64,000 bases of DNA from Caulobacter sp. RHG1 (GTDB lineage Bacteria; Pseudomonadota; Alphaproteobacteria; Caulobacterales; Caulobacteraceae), in contig NZ_SMZP01000005.1 in NCBI RefSeq assembly GCF_013181195.1, positions 408,887 through 472,886 on the forward strand, written 5' to 3'. Below, piece by piece: positions 49,574 to 59,427 of this stretch (position 1 is the first letter of the stretch; every line of letters begins with the position of its first letter). Both the position numbers and the translations under genes were made by a program. Below the pieces are notes generated by a model, which was not told the DNA's origin, made no database searches, and was given only the letters and a program-made list of their open reading frames with translations.

Positions 49574-52162
49574 TCAGTAATTGAACCTCAGACCCAACCA
49601 GTAGCTGCGGCCAGCGCCCAGCGCGTTGGACAGCGAGTCTTCCAGGCCCGTGGACTGGATCGAATAGGAGTCGCCCAGGTTCTTGGCGTCGAAGGTCAGC
49701 TGGATCTGGCGGCGCAGCCGCAGGGCGGCGTGCAGGTCGAGGCGCTCATAGGGCCGGATCCAGACGTCGGTGAGAGCATTGGCCCCGAACGTGCCGGTGA
49801 AGGTGCGGCCCTGCTTCTTGTAGCTCAGCCGCAGGTCCAGCGGCCCGGCGTCATAGCTGAGCGCCAGATTGGCCAGCCAGCGCGGCTGGCCGCGCAGGCC
49901 GCCGACCGAGCGGGTGGAGCCGTCGCTGAACACCACGTTCCACTCGCCTTGCAGGCGGGTGTAGTTGGCGCTGATCCCCAAGCGGTCGAACGGCGCAGGC
50001 AGCATGTCCAGGCGGCGCTTGGCGGCCGTGAACTCCAGGCCGGTGACCTCGGCCGCGCCGGTGTTGAGCGGGATCGTGTTGATCTGGACGATCTGGCCGG
50101 AGGCGTCGGTGACGACCGACCGCTGACTGAAGGTCTCGCCGTCGATATCCTTGCGGAACACGGCCACGGCCAGCAGGCCGTCATCCAGATAGTATTCCAG
50201 GCTGGCGTCATAGTTGGTCGAGACGCGCGGCCCCAGGGTGGGGTTGCTGCCCCGGACCAGCGGTACGCCGCTGGCGTCGAAGGTGGTGGTGGTGCCGGGT
50301 GCGAAGTCCTGGAAGTCGGGCCTGCCGATGGTCTTGGAGACGGCCGCACGCACCTTCAGGCGCGCCAGCGGCTCATAGGTCAGATGCAGGCTGGGCAGCC
50401 AGTTATCGTAGTCATGTTCGCGGCTCTGGGGCTTGATCACGCCGGCCACCAGTTGGCTGGTGTCTGTGGCGTCGCTGGTCCGCTCATAGCGCAGGCCGGC
50501 CATCAGCCGCACGTCGCCGACCGCGTAGTAGGCCGCGCCGTGCAGGGCTAGGACGTCCTCGCGCAGGGCGTAGTCGGCGGTCGCGGACGCATCGAAGGTT
50601 TGAGCCGCGTTGGCGGGATTGGCCATGAAGGCCCAGAAGGCGTCATAGCTGTCGTGGGCCGCGCGGTTGCCGGCCATGGTCGCACCGGCCGGCGTGACCT
50701 GCGACAGGTTCAGGGTGACGCCCTTGTTTAGCGTATAGTTGGTCAGGTTCTGATCGAAGGTGCGGTCTAGGCGCACCCAGCTCAGGCCGCTCGAGACCCC
50801 CAGGCCACGGCTGTCGGGCTGGTTGTTGTAGTTGAACACCCCGCCTAGCGTGGCGATCTTGTCGCGCAGCGGCTGGACGCGCTGGTAGGTGCCCGTCGCC
50901 GCGCTCGAGAACACCCAGTTGGCGCTGTTGTCGTAGAGCGCCGTGTCGGACGGCCGAATGACCGGCGCGTCGCCGTTGATGTCATAGGCGCCGTTGAACG
51001 ACGCCAGCCGGAAGCCGTTGCCGAGATTTCGCGTCAGGGTGTCGTTGCCATAGGCGGTGTAGTTGCCGCGCAGCGAGATCGAGCCGCGCGCCATCACCCG
51101 ATAGTCCAGACCCGCGCCCACCACCTTGGCGTTGCGCTGCATGTCATAGTCGAATTCGCGAATCTGGCCCTGGGCGTTGGTGAAGGTGGCCTGACCCTTG
51201 CCCGTCTGAGAGACCGTCCTCCCCCCGGTGTTGGCGATGAACGCCCCGGCGCGCTGCTGGTACATGTCGCGCTGTTCGTCGAAGATATTGGCCGAGAGGA
51301 AGGCGTAGAGCGCGTCCTCGCGACGCATCTCCAGCTTGGCGAACGCGGCGGTGTTGCGGACAGTCTTGTCGTAGCGGCTGTCGGCGAAGACGTTGCTGTT
51401 GACCTGATCGCGCGTGACCCCGTCGGGACCGGCCACCTGAGCGTAGCCCAGCACCGAGCCGAAATCATCGTAGTCGGCGGTGCGCTGACGGTTGAAGCCG
51501 AAGACGAAGCCGTACTGGCGCTCTGGGCCAAAGGTGAACTTGCCGGCGGCGGCAAACTGGTTGCTGGCGCCGTCGAAGACGCCGCTGCGATGCTCGGGCA
51601 GGCCGACCCGGTAGGTGGCCTTCAGGTACGACTTGGTACCGCCGTCGAACGCGCGCAGCGTGCGCAGCGAGATGTGGCCGCCGATCGAATTGGCGTCCAT
51701 GTCCGGCGTCAGCGTCTTGTAGACGGCGGCTTCCTTGACGATCGCCGCCGGGAACATGCCGGATTGGGCGCCGCGATTGTTCTGGCTGCTGAACAGGATG
51801 GGGTTCCCATCGACGTCCAGGCTGTTGTAGCGCGAGTCAAAGCCCCGGATGTTGGCGTAACCCGCCTCGCTGGAACCGTAGAACCCGGTCGAATTGACGC
51901 TGGGTAGGCGTTCCAGCAGCTCCGGCAGCGACAGATCGGCGGTCTTGTCGATCTCCTCGGCGGTAATGGCGTCGACGATCACGGGCGCGGCCGCCTTGAT
52001 CCGCTCGACGGGCGTGTCCACGGCGCTGCGCCCCGTGACGACCACCTCCTCGAGCTGTACGGCTAACGCCTGATCCGCCGATTGGGCCATCGCGGCCCCG
52101 CCCATGAAAAGCCCCACCAGGGCCGTCGTGGCCATCAGGCCCTTGCGCATCATCACAGTCAT
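49574..52162 (-). CDS. TonB-dependent receptor of the cargo locus
   Basis: An 862-residue receptor. Signal peptide (MATTALVGLFMGGAAMAQS), TonB-box-like LEEVVVTGRSA, plug with LSLPELLERLPSVNSTGFYGSSEAGYANIRGFDSRYN and NSIGGHISLRTL, and a barrel ending YWLGLRFNY. The plug style (VNST, NIRGFDSRYNSLDVDG) is that of carbohydrate-type receptors common in Caulobacter and Xanthomonas. ATG 52162 has AGGGGG nine bases upstream. Next to a ROK repressor and an MFS transporter it likely imports the same compound across the outer membrane. Confidence 0.88.
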   Translation of the reverse strand: MTVMMRKGLMATTALVGLFMGGAAMAQSADQALAVQLEEVVVTGRSAVDTPVERIKAAAPVIVDAITAEEIDKTADLSLPELLERLPSVNSTGFYGSSEAGYANIRGFDSRYNSLDVDGNPILFSSQNNRGAQSGMFPAAIVKEAAVYKTLTPDMDANSIGGHISLRTLRAFDGGTKSYLKATYRVGLPEHRSGVFDGASNQFAAAGKFTFGPERQYGFVFGFNRQRTADYDDFGSVLGYAQVAGPDGVTRDQVNSNVFADSRYDKTVRNTAAFAKLEMRREDALYAFLSANIFDEQRDMYQQRAGAFIANTGGRTVSQTGKGQATFTNAQGQIREFDYDMQRNAKVVGAGLDYRVMARGSISLRGNYTAYGNDTLTRNLGNGFRLASFNGAYDINGDAPVIRPSDTALYDNSANWVFSSAATGTYQRVQPLRDKIATLGGVFNYNNQPDSRGLGVSSGLSWVRLDRTFDQNLTNYTLNKGVTLNLSQVTPAGATMAGNRAAHDSYDAFWAFMANPANAAQTFDASATADYALREDVLALHGAAYYAVGDVRLMAGLRYERTSDATDTSQLVAGVIKPQSREHDYDNWLPSLHLTYEPLARLKVRAAVSKTIGRPDFQDFAPGTTTTFDASGVPLVRGSNPTLGPRVSTNYDASLEYYLDDGLLAVAVFRKDIDGETFSQRSVVTDASGQIVQINTIPLNTGAAEVTGLEFTAAKRRLDMLPAPFDRLGISANYTRLQGEWNVVFSDGSTRSVGGLRGQPRWLANLALSYDAGPLDLRLSYKKQGRTFTGTFGANALTDVWIRPYERLDLHAALRLRRQIQLTFDAKNLGDSYSIQSTGLEDSLSNALGAGRSYWLGLRFNY

Positions 52163-52234
52163 CAGAAAGGTGCCCCCTGGCAGCGCCGAACGACGCGTCG
52201 GCTGCTTGGTACCCGAGATCGATGACAATTTTGT

Positions 52235-52246
52235 TTAGTTTGCTAA
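52235..52246. promoter_or_regulatory. Candidate ROK operator TTAG-TTTG-CTAA
   Basis: A short palindrome in an AT-rich patch between the divergent TonB receptor (52162) and ROK regulator (52299) genes. Flanking T and A/C bases extend partial symmetry. It is well placed to repress the receptor promoter. Confidence 0.4.
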
Positions 52247-52298
52247 CATATCATTTGCGGTCGTTGCGCGCTCACCTCCTACCCCCTAGGGTTTGCGC

Positions 52299-53414
52299 AT
52301 GGTGAAATCCCTGACCCGACTTGCGCCCGGCGCGCGAATGCTACTTGACCTGCTGTGGCGCAATGGTCCGCAGTCTCGGGCCCGTGTGGCTCAGACGACC
52401 GGTTTCTCAAGACCCACGGTGACCAACATCGCCGACGAACTGATCGCCCGTGGCCTGCTGATCGAACTAGCGCCGGAACGCGGCAAGCGAGGCCAACCCT
52501 CCCGTCCCCTGGCGCTCAACCGGGCCGCCGGCTATGCGATCGGCGTCAGCTTCTCGCAGACCTTCGGCGAGGTCGGGATCGTTGATTTCGCTGGCAAGCT
52601 GGTCGGCCAGTCGCGGTTCTCCATCAACGCGCCGACCGTGGCGGCGATCAGCGAAGGCGCGACGGTGGCGATCGCCGCGCTTACCGCGCGGCATCGCTTG
52701 GCCAAGTCGCGACAGATCGGCGTGGGCGTCGCCCTACCCGCCGACTTCGACGTCGATGGCAACGCGCTGCCGCACAGCCTCTTCCCCGACCTCGCCGGGC
52801 CGGGCCTTGCCGAGAGGTTTTCACAGGCCCTGGGGACGAGCGTCATCGTTGAGAACGACGGCCGATCTTCGGCCATCGGCGAGCGACTCCTGGGCGTCGG
52901 CGCCCCTTACCGCACCCTGATGCTCGTCCACCTTGGCCACGGCGTGGGGGGCGGTCTGATCATTGACGGCGCGCCCTATCGCGGCGCTTTGGGCAACGCC
53001 GGCATCCTTGGCCAGTACTACCCGTACGGCTCGCCCAGACCCTCGGCGCTCGACCTGCTGGAAACCCTTCGGGCTGCGGGCTTCCCGGCCTTGGACTTTG
53101 ATTGGCTTGAGCACCCGCCGCAGGAAGCCGAACCAATCATCGAGCGCTGGGCGCGGCGCGCCGCCGATCAGCTTTCAGCCCCGTTGGCGCTCGTATCCCG
53201 CTTCTTCGGGCCTGAGGCCGTGCTGCTGGCCGGACGTCTGCCGGCCAATGTGCTTGATCAGATTGCGGCCCATGCGAGCTTTGAGTCGGTGCTTCGCCCC
53301 ATGGACGACCTGCCTATTCCGCCGCTACGCGTCTCGCGGCTTGGCTCTGCGGCCGGCGTGATCGGCGCCGCCGCAGTGCCCATCTTGACCCTCTTGTTCC
53401 CACCGGAAAGATGA
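52299..53414 (+). CDS. ROK-family transcriptional repressor
   Basis: A 371-residue NagC/XylR-type regulator. The winged helix-turn-helix (about 10-70) reads RARVAQTTGFSRPTVTNIADELIARGLL; the ROK sugar-kinase-like domain follows with IGVSFSQTFGEVGIVD, VENDGRSSAIGE and LVHLGHGVGGGLIIDGAPYRGALGNAG. The zinc-binding Cys cluster of classic ROK proteins is missing, common in this subgroup. ATG 52299 is chosen over TTG 52293. It probably senses a sugar or sugar phosphate and controls the divergent TonB receptor and perhaps the convergent MFS gene. Confidence 0.88.
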   Translation: MVKSLTRLAPGARMLLDLLWRNGPQSRARVAQTTGFSRPTVTNIADELIARGLLIELAPERGKRGQPSRPLALNRAAGYAIGVSFSQTFGEVGIVDFAGKLVGQSRFSINAPTVAAISEGATVAIAALTARHRLAKSRQIGVGVALPADFDVDGNALPHSLFPDLAGPGLAERFSQALGTSVIVENDGRSSAIGERLLGVGAPYRTLMLVHLGHGVGGGLIIDGAPYRGALGNAGILGQYYPYGSPRPSALDLLETLRAAGFPALDFDWLEHPPQEAEPIIERWARRAADQLSAPLALVSRFFGPEAVLLAGRLPANVLDQIAAHASFESVLRPMDDLPIPPLRVSRLGSAAGVIGAAAVPILTLLFPPER

Positions 53415-53420
53415 CGCCCC

Positions 53421-54731
53421 CTAGCCGCGCTGCGCTAGACCTGCGGTTCGCTGCCCCGGGTCCACGGAGTACGAGAGGAGGACCATCGCGGCCGACCCCA
53501 GGATCGGCCCCAACGCCATGGTCCAGGCCAGAAAGCGCACATCCGTACGTGCGGCCTCCAAGGCGGCGACCACGACCACCACACCGAACGCCAGGGTCAG
53601 TTTTCCGCTCGCGCAGAAGAGAGCGAAGGCGAGCCCTTCCCGACCGGCGCCCGCCCGGCTGGCCGCATCGCTGAAGGCCGCCCATTTGGCGACACCGAGC
53701 CCACCGTTTCCGAGACCGACCAAGAAGGCGGCAAAGGCCAGCAAGAGCGGAAGGCTCGCCGGCGAGGCCAGAAAGACCAAGCCGCCCAGGGCTTGGATGA
53801 CGGCGGTGACGCGAAACAGCGTGCTTCGGGATGGCGATCGCTCCGCCATGGCCAACCAGACCGGCTGGCCCGTCATGACCCCAAACGCGGCCACAAGAAT
53901 GATGGCGCCGCCCCAGCTTGGCGAACGCAGCACTTGGTCGGCGTAGTAGGGCTCCAGCTTCTGAAAGAGCGGCGGGCCGGCCATCATCGCTGCCATCATC
54001 GCAAAATAGGGCCAGAGCTGGCGTAAGCGGCCTGACTCGCCTTTGAGCTTTACAGGGATTGGCGCAGTCAACGGATCCTGACGCACGGCGAACGCCAGCG
54101 CGGCCGCTGATATCACCGCAGAGAGCGCCGCCGCCGCCCCGACCGTGACGACGAGCCGCGCCCCCTCGCCTCCGGGCTTAGCCGCCGCGATCATGGGCCC
54201 AACAAGCGCCGCCACCGCTATGGAGGCCAAGCCCGAACCTGCGATCCGTACGGCCGCGACACGGGATCTGGCGGCTGGATTCGCCGTACCCAAGCTCATC
54301 AGCGCATTCTGCGGCACGTCGTAAAGCGCAAAGCCAATCCGAAACAGGCTGACCGTCACCAGGGCCCACATCCAGCGTCCCGCCTGCGGCGCATAGGGCG
54401 TCGACAGGAACGCGATCAGACCGACGGCCGCGATGAAAGCCCCGACCATCTGCAACCTTCCGGCAAGCGAAGGTGAGGCCATCTGCGCGCGCAGTCCAAA
54501 ACCAACCAGCAGGTCCATCCCCGCGCTGAACAGCAGGCCGACCGTCAAGACCAGGCCCATCAAGGTCGGAGGAAGGCCGGCGAACTGGGTCAGAAAGTAC
54601 GCGAAGACCACCTCGCCGCCATACCAGAACAGGCTCTTGGATAGGTGGGCCGCGCCATAGACGCTCGTCGCCCGCCACCCCCCAGGTCGCCCCAGGCCCC
54701 AGTCCGTGTCCGAAGTATTGGCTTGGCGCAT
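53421..54731 (-). CDS. MFS transporter, sugar (GPH-like) type
   Basis: A 436-residue carrier with about twelve membrane helices. FWYGGEVVFAYFLTQFAGLPPTLMG at the start and FRIGFALYDVPQNALMSLG near residue 140 resemble glycoside-pentoside-hexuronide symporters of the MFS superfamily. It is convergent with the ROK gene (six-base gap) and probably carries the compound delivered by the TonB receptor across the inner membrane. Substrate is not predictable; with two phosphodiesterase-family proteins nearby a glycerophosphoryl-sugar product is possible (inference). Confidence 0.85.
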   Translation of the reverse strand: MRQANTSDTDWGLGRPGGWRATSVYGAAHLSKSLFWYGGEVVFAYFLTQFAGLPPTLMGLVLTVGLLFSAGMDLLVGFGLRAQMASPSLAGRLQMVGAFIAAVGLIAFLSTPYAPQAGRWMWALVTVSLFRIGFALYDVPQNALMSLGTANPAARSRVAAVRIAGSGLASIAVAALVGPMIAAAKPGGEGARLVVTVGAAAALSAVISAAALAFAVRQDPLTAPIPVKLKGESGRLRQLWPYFAMMAAMMAGPPLFQKLEPYYADQVLRSPSWGGAIILVAAFGVMTGQPVWLAMAERSPSRSTLFRVTAVIQALGGLVFLASPASLPLLLAFAAFLVGLGNGGLGVAKWAAFSDAASRAGAGREGLAFALFCASGKLTLAFGVVVVVAALEAARTDVRFLAWTMALGPILGSAAMVLLSYSVDPGQRTAGLAQRG

Positions 54732-54815
54732 GGGCTACCCTAACCAAGCGCCATGACAGATTGGCACATCGGTGCTGACAGCCCAACGCTGACCGGGCTC
54801 AGAAACATGGCGCCG

Positions 54816-54935
54816 CCCAGCCCGTTGGCGGATACTGAGTTTGAACCCCTGTCGCTTGTGCGCCACCGCTTCCCAGCCGACGTTACAAGATGCGCCGTTT
54901 GGCTCTGTTTCAGTTTCAGCCACAGCCTAAAGCGG
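54816..54935 (+). pseudogene. Remnant of an IS6-type transposase N-terminus
   Basis: In an open frame from 54753 the segment LSLVRHRFPADVTRCAVWLC followed by FSFSHSLK matches the opening of IS6-family transposases (RHRFPxxIIxxAVWLxxRFxLSxR). Similarity stops abruptly, with no DDE domain afterwards. A deletion scar at the boundary between cargo and trb modules is likely. Confidence 0.45.
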
Positions 54936-55494
54936 CAAGTATTGGCTCGCGTCAATTTGCTGCGGTTAGTAGCAACGAAGTGCTCGAACCTGCGTACACG
55001 CATTTGGCACGCAAATCTCCACAAGATATTGTTTTTATAATGAAAAATATCAATCCATCATCGGCGACGAAATGAGCGCTGCAGCCGAGGGCTCGGAGGT
55101 CTGGACCGTCGTCGTCAGCCGGACATGCAAATCTCGAGGAAGAGGAGATGTCAGCTGGGCGCAGCTGCGCCGTCAGCAGCGGTCGTAGTCGAGGTCTCGA
55201 TCACCGCTAGAGAGCGCGTCCTGCTCGGACCTGAGGCCGGTAAACCGACGCTAGATCGGCCAATCGCCGCGTCGCTAAAATCGGGGAGTTGGAAAAGCCG
55301 TGCGAAGGCCCTTGGGGTTTTGGCGCAAGCGCTTGGACATGCCCGCAAGCTCCCCGACCGTCTATCCCTAGACCCGTTACCGGCAGGACGTCAAAGCGGC
55401 CCGTCTACGCCACGGCCTGTCTTTCCCCGCCAAGCTACGATGATCGTCTGGACGCCCTAGCTCACGAGCGACGACCCGGTCTTCATCCTGTCCG
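54936..55494. other. Gene-poor stretch before traG
   Basis: An AT-rich part (to about 55080) is followed by GC-rich sequence with frames that overlap on both strands and lack ribosome sites. No gene is recognised. The traG promoter should be in its right part. Confidence 0.5.
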
Positions 55495-57453
55495 ATGCAG
55501 GGTTCGAAGGTCCTCTGGCTCACGGCCATCCTGGTTGGCGGCGTCGCGCTCGGCGGGATGTGGTGCGCCACGCAATGGACCGCCTCCGCACTGGACTACC
55601 AAGCGGGCCTGGGTCCGCCGTGGTTCATGCTGGCGGGACGGCCGATCTACACGCCGCCCGCCTTCTTCTGGTGGTGGTTCGTCTATGACGCCTATGCGCC
55701 GGCGGTCTTCCTTCGCGGCGCGGCCATCGCTACGAGCGGCGCGATCCTGTGCATCGTCCTGGCCATCTCCCTGTCGGTCTGGCGCGGCCGCGAGCGCCAC
55801 CGCGCCTCGACGTTCGGCACCGCCCGCTGGGCCAGGGACGAGGAAGTTCGCAAAGTCGGGCTGCTCAAAGACGAGGGTGTCGTCCTGGGCCGCTTTGGCC
55901 AGGACTATCTGCGCCACGCTGGTCCCGAGCATGTGCTCTTCTTCGCGCCCACCCGATCGGGCAAGGGCGTGGGCGCGGTCATCCCGACCCTGCTCACCTG
56001 GCCGGGCTCGACCATCGTCCACGACATCAAGGGCGAGAACTGGACGCTGACGGCGGGGTTTCGGGCGCGCCTCGGCTCGGTGCTGCTCTTCGATCCGACC
56101 AACTCGGCGTCCTCAGCCTACAACCCGCTTCTGGAGGTGCGACCCGGTGCGACCGAGGTGCGCGATGTGCAGAACATCGCCGACATCCTGGTGGATCCGG
56201 AAGGTAGCCTCGACAAGCGTAGCCATTGGGAAAAGACCTCCCACGCCCTTCTGGTCGGCACGATCCTGCACGTCCTCTACGCCGAGCCGGACAAGACCCT
56301 GGCCGGCGTGGGGACCTTCCTGTCGGACCCGTGCCGGTCCATCGAGCAGACGCTGTCGGTGATGATGCGCACGCCGCATCTCGGCGAGGCTGGCCCCCAC
56401 CCGGTCGTCGCCAGCGCAGCGCGAGAACTCCTGAACAAGAGCGACAACGAACGCTCGGGCGTACTCAGCACTGCGATGACCTTCCTGGGGCTCTACCGCG
56501 ACCCGGTGGTCGCCGCAGTGACGGCCCGCTGCGACTGGCGTATCACCGACTTGGTCGACAAGCCCTGCAGCCTCTACCTGGTGGTGCCGCCGTCGGACGT
56601 CAGCCGCACGCGGCCGCTGATCCGATTGATCCTCAACCAGATCGTCCGACGGCTGACCGAGAGCCTGGACGGCGTCGGGACGCGCCAGAAGCTCCTCTTG
56701 ATGCTCGACGAATTGCCGGTGCTAGGTCGGCTCGACTTCCTGGAGAGCACCCTGGCGTTCATGGCCGGCTATGGGGTGCGGGCCTTCCTGATCACTCAAT
56801 CGCTGAACCAGATCGAGCGCGCCTACGGGCCCAACAACGCCATCCTCGACAACTGCCACGTCCGGGTCTGCTTCGCGGCCAACGACGAGCGGACGGCCAA
56901 GCGCATCTCGGAGGCCCTGGGCACGGCCACCGAGGAGCGCGCTATGCGCAACTACGCGGGCCATCGGCTCTCCCCCTGGCTCGGCCACCTCATGGTCTCC
57001 AAGGCGGAATCGCCCAGGGCCCTGTTGACACCCGGTGAGATCATGCAGTTGCCCGCCGACGAGGAGATCGTGATGCTGGCCGGCGTCGCGCCCATCCGCG
57101 CGCGCAAGGCCCGCTACTTCAAGGATCTGCGGCTGGCGCACAGAATCCTGGCCCCGCCCAATCCTGGCCGGTTCGCCGCGGCCGCGGCTAATGGCTGGTT
57201 GGGCCGGCCGGCGCTCGAGATGGCGCCGCCGCCCGTCCCCACGCCGCGCGGCCAAGACGGCGAAGGCCCGGAGGCCCGGGCGCTCGTGCCCGTTCTGGAC
57301 CCGGTCGAACCGCAGCCTCCATCCGATGAGTTCGACTTCGACGACGGCCCGGCCGACGCGCTCGCCGCGCTCGAGGCCCGGCGGACCGACCGGCGGCTGG
57401 CGGGCGCGGCCCATCAGGTGGCGATGGATCCCGACGACGGCATGGAGCTCTAG
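55495..57453 (+). CDS. traG: Type IV coupling protein TraG/VirD4
   Basis: A 652-residue inner-membrane ATPase that brings the relaxase-DNA complex to the channel. Two N-terminal membrane helices (about 7-25 and 75-98), then STFGTARWA, Walker A in FFAPTRSGKGVGAVIPTLL (about 150), and Walker B in LLMLDELPVLGRLDFLE (about 400), with ITQSLNQIERAYG after it. The last 70 residues are acidic and Pro-rich. It is the first gene of the plus-strand trb cluster and the only coupling protein in the window, so it might serve both secretion systems. Confidence 0.93.
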   Translation: MQGSKVLWLTAILVGGVALGGMWCATQWTASALDYQAGLGPPWFMLAGRPIYTPPAFFWWWFVYDAYAPAVFLRGAAIATSGAILCIVLAISLSVWRGRERHRASTFGTARWARDEEVRKVGLLKDEGVVLGRFGQDYLRHAGPEHVLFFAPTRSGKGVGAVIPTLLTWPGSTIVHDIKGENWTLTAGFRARLGSVLLFDPTNSASSAYNPLLEVRPGATEVRDVQNIADILVDPEGSLDKRSHWEKTSHALLVGTILHVLYAEPDKTLAGVGTFLSDPCRSIEQTLSVMMRTPHLGEAGPHPVVASAARELLNKSDNERSGVLSTAMTFLGLYRDPVVAAVTARCDWRITDLVDKPCSLYLVVPPSDVSRTRPLIRLILNQIVRRLTESLDGVGTRQKLLLMLDELPVLGRLDFLESTLAFMAGYGVRAFLITQSLNQIERAYGPNNAILDNCHVRVCFAANDERTAKRISEALGTATEERAMRNYAGHRLSPWLGHLMVSKAESPRALLTPGEIMQLPADEEIVMLAGVAPIRARKARYFKDLRLAHRILAPPNPGRFAAAAANGWLGRPALEMAPPPVPTPRGQDGEGPEARALVPVLDPVEPQPPSDEFDFDDGPADALAALEARRTDRRLAGAAHQVAMDPDDGMEL

Positions 57454-57455
57454 CG

Positions 57456-57875
57456 ATGCGGATCAAGCACACCTTCCGGCTGCCGCCGGCCCTGGGCGCG
57501 CGCCTGGCCGAGTACGCCCTGCGCCGTCGCCTCTCCCAGGCCCTGGTCGTCGAGGCGGCCTTGGAGAGCTTCCTGTCGCCCGACGGGGCCGAACAGTTGG
57601 AGGCCGCGCTCAGCCGGCGCCTGGACCGGCTCTCGCGCCAGGCTGACCGCATCGAGCAGGTGGCCGGGATCATCCTCGAAGCCCTCGGCCTTTTTGTCCG
57701 CTTCTGGCTGGCCAATACCCTGGCGCTGCCCGAAGCGGCCTTGCCGGCCCAGCAGGCCAAGGGTCGCGAGCGCTACCAGAACTTCCTGACCAGCCTTGGG
57801 CGGAGGCTGGCCAAGGGCAAGACCCTGCCGCAGGAGATCGCCGCGACCGAGGCGGTTATTTCCGACGATGCTTGA
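57456..57875 (+). CDS. CopG/ribbon-helix-helix family protein of trb clusters
   Basis: A 139-residue protein starting two bases after the traG stop. The N-terminal ribbon-helix-helix (MRIKHTFRLPPALGARLAEYALRRRLSQALVVEAALESFL) should bind DNA as a dimer; a helical C-terminus with LDRLSRQADRIEQVAGIILEALGLFVRFW follows. Such genes regularly sit between traG and trbB in alphaproteobacterial elements and probably regulate the transfer genes or assist DNA processing. Confidence 0.8.
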   Translation: MRIKHTFRLPPALGARLAEYALRRRLSQALVVEAALESFLSPDGAEQLEAALSRRLDRLSRQADRIEQVAGIILEALGLFVRFWLANTLALPEAALPAQQAKGRERYQNFLTSLGRRLAKGKTLPQEIAATEAVISDDA

Positions 57876-58072
57876 ATCCATGGCCGACAACGCTCCGCCA
57901 CACTGCTCGAACTTCGGCCTTGGTCACCTGGGCGAAGCCACGGTCTTCGCCAGCGCCTGTCTTTGCACCCTAGCGCCCTACAGCCCCTAAACACTTGTTG
58001 ATCCCGGACAATTTCGGTCCTGTCTAGGGAGTCTCCCGCCCGGTCCGCCGGGCCTGATCGAGGCTCCCGACC

Positions 58073-59038
58073 ATGTCGGCGCTCCCTTCCGCCAACGACG
58101 CCCGCGACCGTGCTGGCCGCATGCTGGCCACGGCCTTGGGCCCCGACGTGCGGGCGTGGCTGGCCCAGGACGATGTCGTCGAGGTGATGCTCAATCCGGA
58201 CGGTCGGCTCTGGATCGACCGCCTCGGCGCGGGCCTGGCCGACACCGGCCTGGTGCTGGGCGCGGCGGAGGGCGAGCGGATCATCCGGCTCGTCGCCCAC
58301 CATGTCGACGGCGAGGCCCACGCCCGCAGTCCCCGGGTCTCGGCGGAGCTGCCGCAAGCGGGCGAGCGCTTCGAGGGCCTGCTGCCGCCGGTGGTCTCCG
58401 GACCGGCCTTCTCCATCCGCAAGCCGGCGATCCGGGCGGTGACCCTGGCCGACTACGTCGCCCAAGGCGTGATGAGCGCGGTGCAAGCAAAGGCCTTGGC
58501 CGGCGCGGTCGCCGAGCGCCGCAACATCCTGGTGGCAGGTGCGACCGCCAGCGGCAAGACCACCCTCGCCAACGCCCTGCTGGCTGAACTCGCGGGCGCG
58601 GACGAGCGTGTCGTCATCCTCGAAGACACCGTCGAGCTGCGCTGTCCCGCCGCCAACACCGTGGCGCTGCGCAGCAAGGACGGCGTGGCCTCCCTGACCG
58701 AGCTGCTGCGCTCGACCCTGCGCCTGCGGCCTGACCGGATCGTGGTCGGCGAGGTGCGCGGCCCCGAGGCGCTCGACCTGATCAAGGCCTGGGGCACGGG
58801 CCACCCGGGCGGGATCGCCACCGTCCATGCCGGCTCCCCACTGGGCGCCCTGCGCCGCCTCGAGCAGCTCGTGCAGGAGGCGGCCGTGGCCGTCCCGCGC
58901 GAGCTGATCGCCGAGACCCTGGAGGTGATCGCCGTCCTCACCGGCCGCGGTCACGCCCGGCGTCTGTCCCACCTCGTCGCCGTCGAGGGCCTCGTCGGCG
59001 GCGACTACCGCCTCATCCCTCTCGGAGACGCATCATGA
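58073..59038 (+). CDS. trbB: P-type conjugative transfer ATPase TrbB
   Basis: A 321-residue VirB11-type ATPase. Walker A is [16 protein letters not shown] (about 155-170), the Asp box is [13 protein letters not shown], Walker [20 protein letters not shown], and the His box [17 protein letters not shown] 58073 follows a 197-bp gap after the CopG gene that may hold a second promoter. It is a second, clearly different VirB11 relative, confirming two independent secretion systems in the element. Confidence 0.93.
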   Translation: MSALPSANDARDRAGRMLATALGPDVRAWLAQDDVVEVMLNPDGRLWIDRLGAGLADTGLVLGAAEGERIIRLVAHHVDGEAHARSPRVSAELPQAGERFEGLLPPVVSGPAFSIRKPAIRAVTLADYVAQGVMSAVQAKALAGAVAERRNILVAGATASGKTTLANALLAELAGADERVVILEDTVELRCPAANTVALRSKDGVASLTELLRSTLRLRPDRIVVGEVRGPEALDLIKAWGTGHPGGIATVHAGSPLGALRRLEQLVQEAAVAVPRELIAETLEVIAVLTGRGHARRLSHLVAVEGLVGGDYRLIPLGDAS

Positions 59039-59427
59039 CGACCCCTCGCGCGGCCGAGGGCCGCATGCGCGTGCGCGCTCTTCGGCGCAAATCAGGCTGG
59101 ATCGGCTGCGCGCTGATCAGCGCCGCGGGCCTGCTCCATGCGCTCCCCGCCCGCGCCGCCGGCTCCTCGATGCCGTGGGAAGCCCCGCTGCAGTCGATCC
59201 TGGAGTCGATCGAAGGGCCGGTGGCCAAGATCGTCGCGGTGATCGTCATCATCGTCACGGGGCTGTCGCTGGCCTTCGGCGAGACCTCGGGCGGCTTCCG
59301 GCGACTGATCCAGATCGTCTTCGGCTTGTCGATCGCCTTCGCCGCGTCCAGCTTCTTCCTGTCGTTCTTCTCGTTCGGCGGCGGCGCCCTGATCGCCGCG
59401 GCCGCCGCTCCGGGCGTGCCGGCATGA
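59035..59427 (+). CDS. trbC: Conjugal pilin TrbC
   Basis: A 130-residue TrbC/VirB2 pilin precursor. An extended basic leader and signal helix (GWIGCALISAAGLLHALPARAAG) is followed by two hydrophobic helices (VAKIVAVIVIIVTGLSLAFGE and LIQIVFGLSIAFAASSFFLSFFSF). In RP4-like systems the mature pilin is cyclised by TraF. It overlaps trbB and trbD by four bases each. Confidence 0.9.
   Translation: MTTPRAAEGRMRVRALRRKSGWIGCALISAAGLLHALPARAAGSSMPWEAPLQSILESIEGPVAKIVAVIVIIVTGLSLAFGETSGGFRRLIQIVFGLSIAFAASSFFLSFFSFGGGALIAAAAAPGVPA

Noticed and set aside
55125..55460. 111-residue plus-strand frame before traG
   Set aside because: No recognisable domain or ribosome site, and overlapping frames on both strands are equally open.
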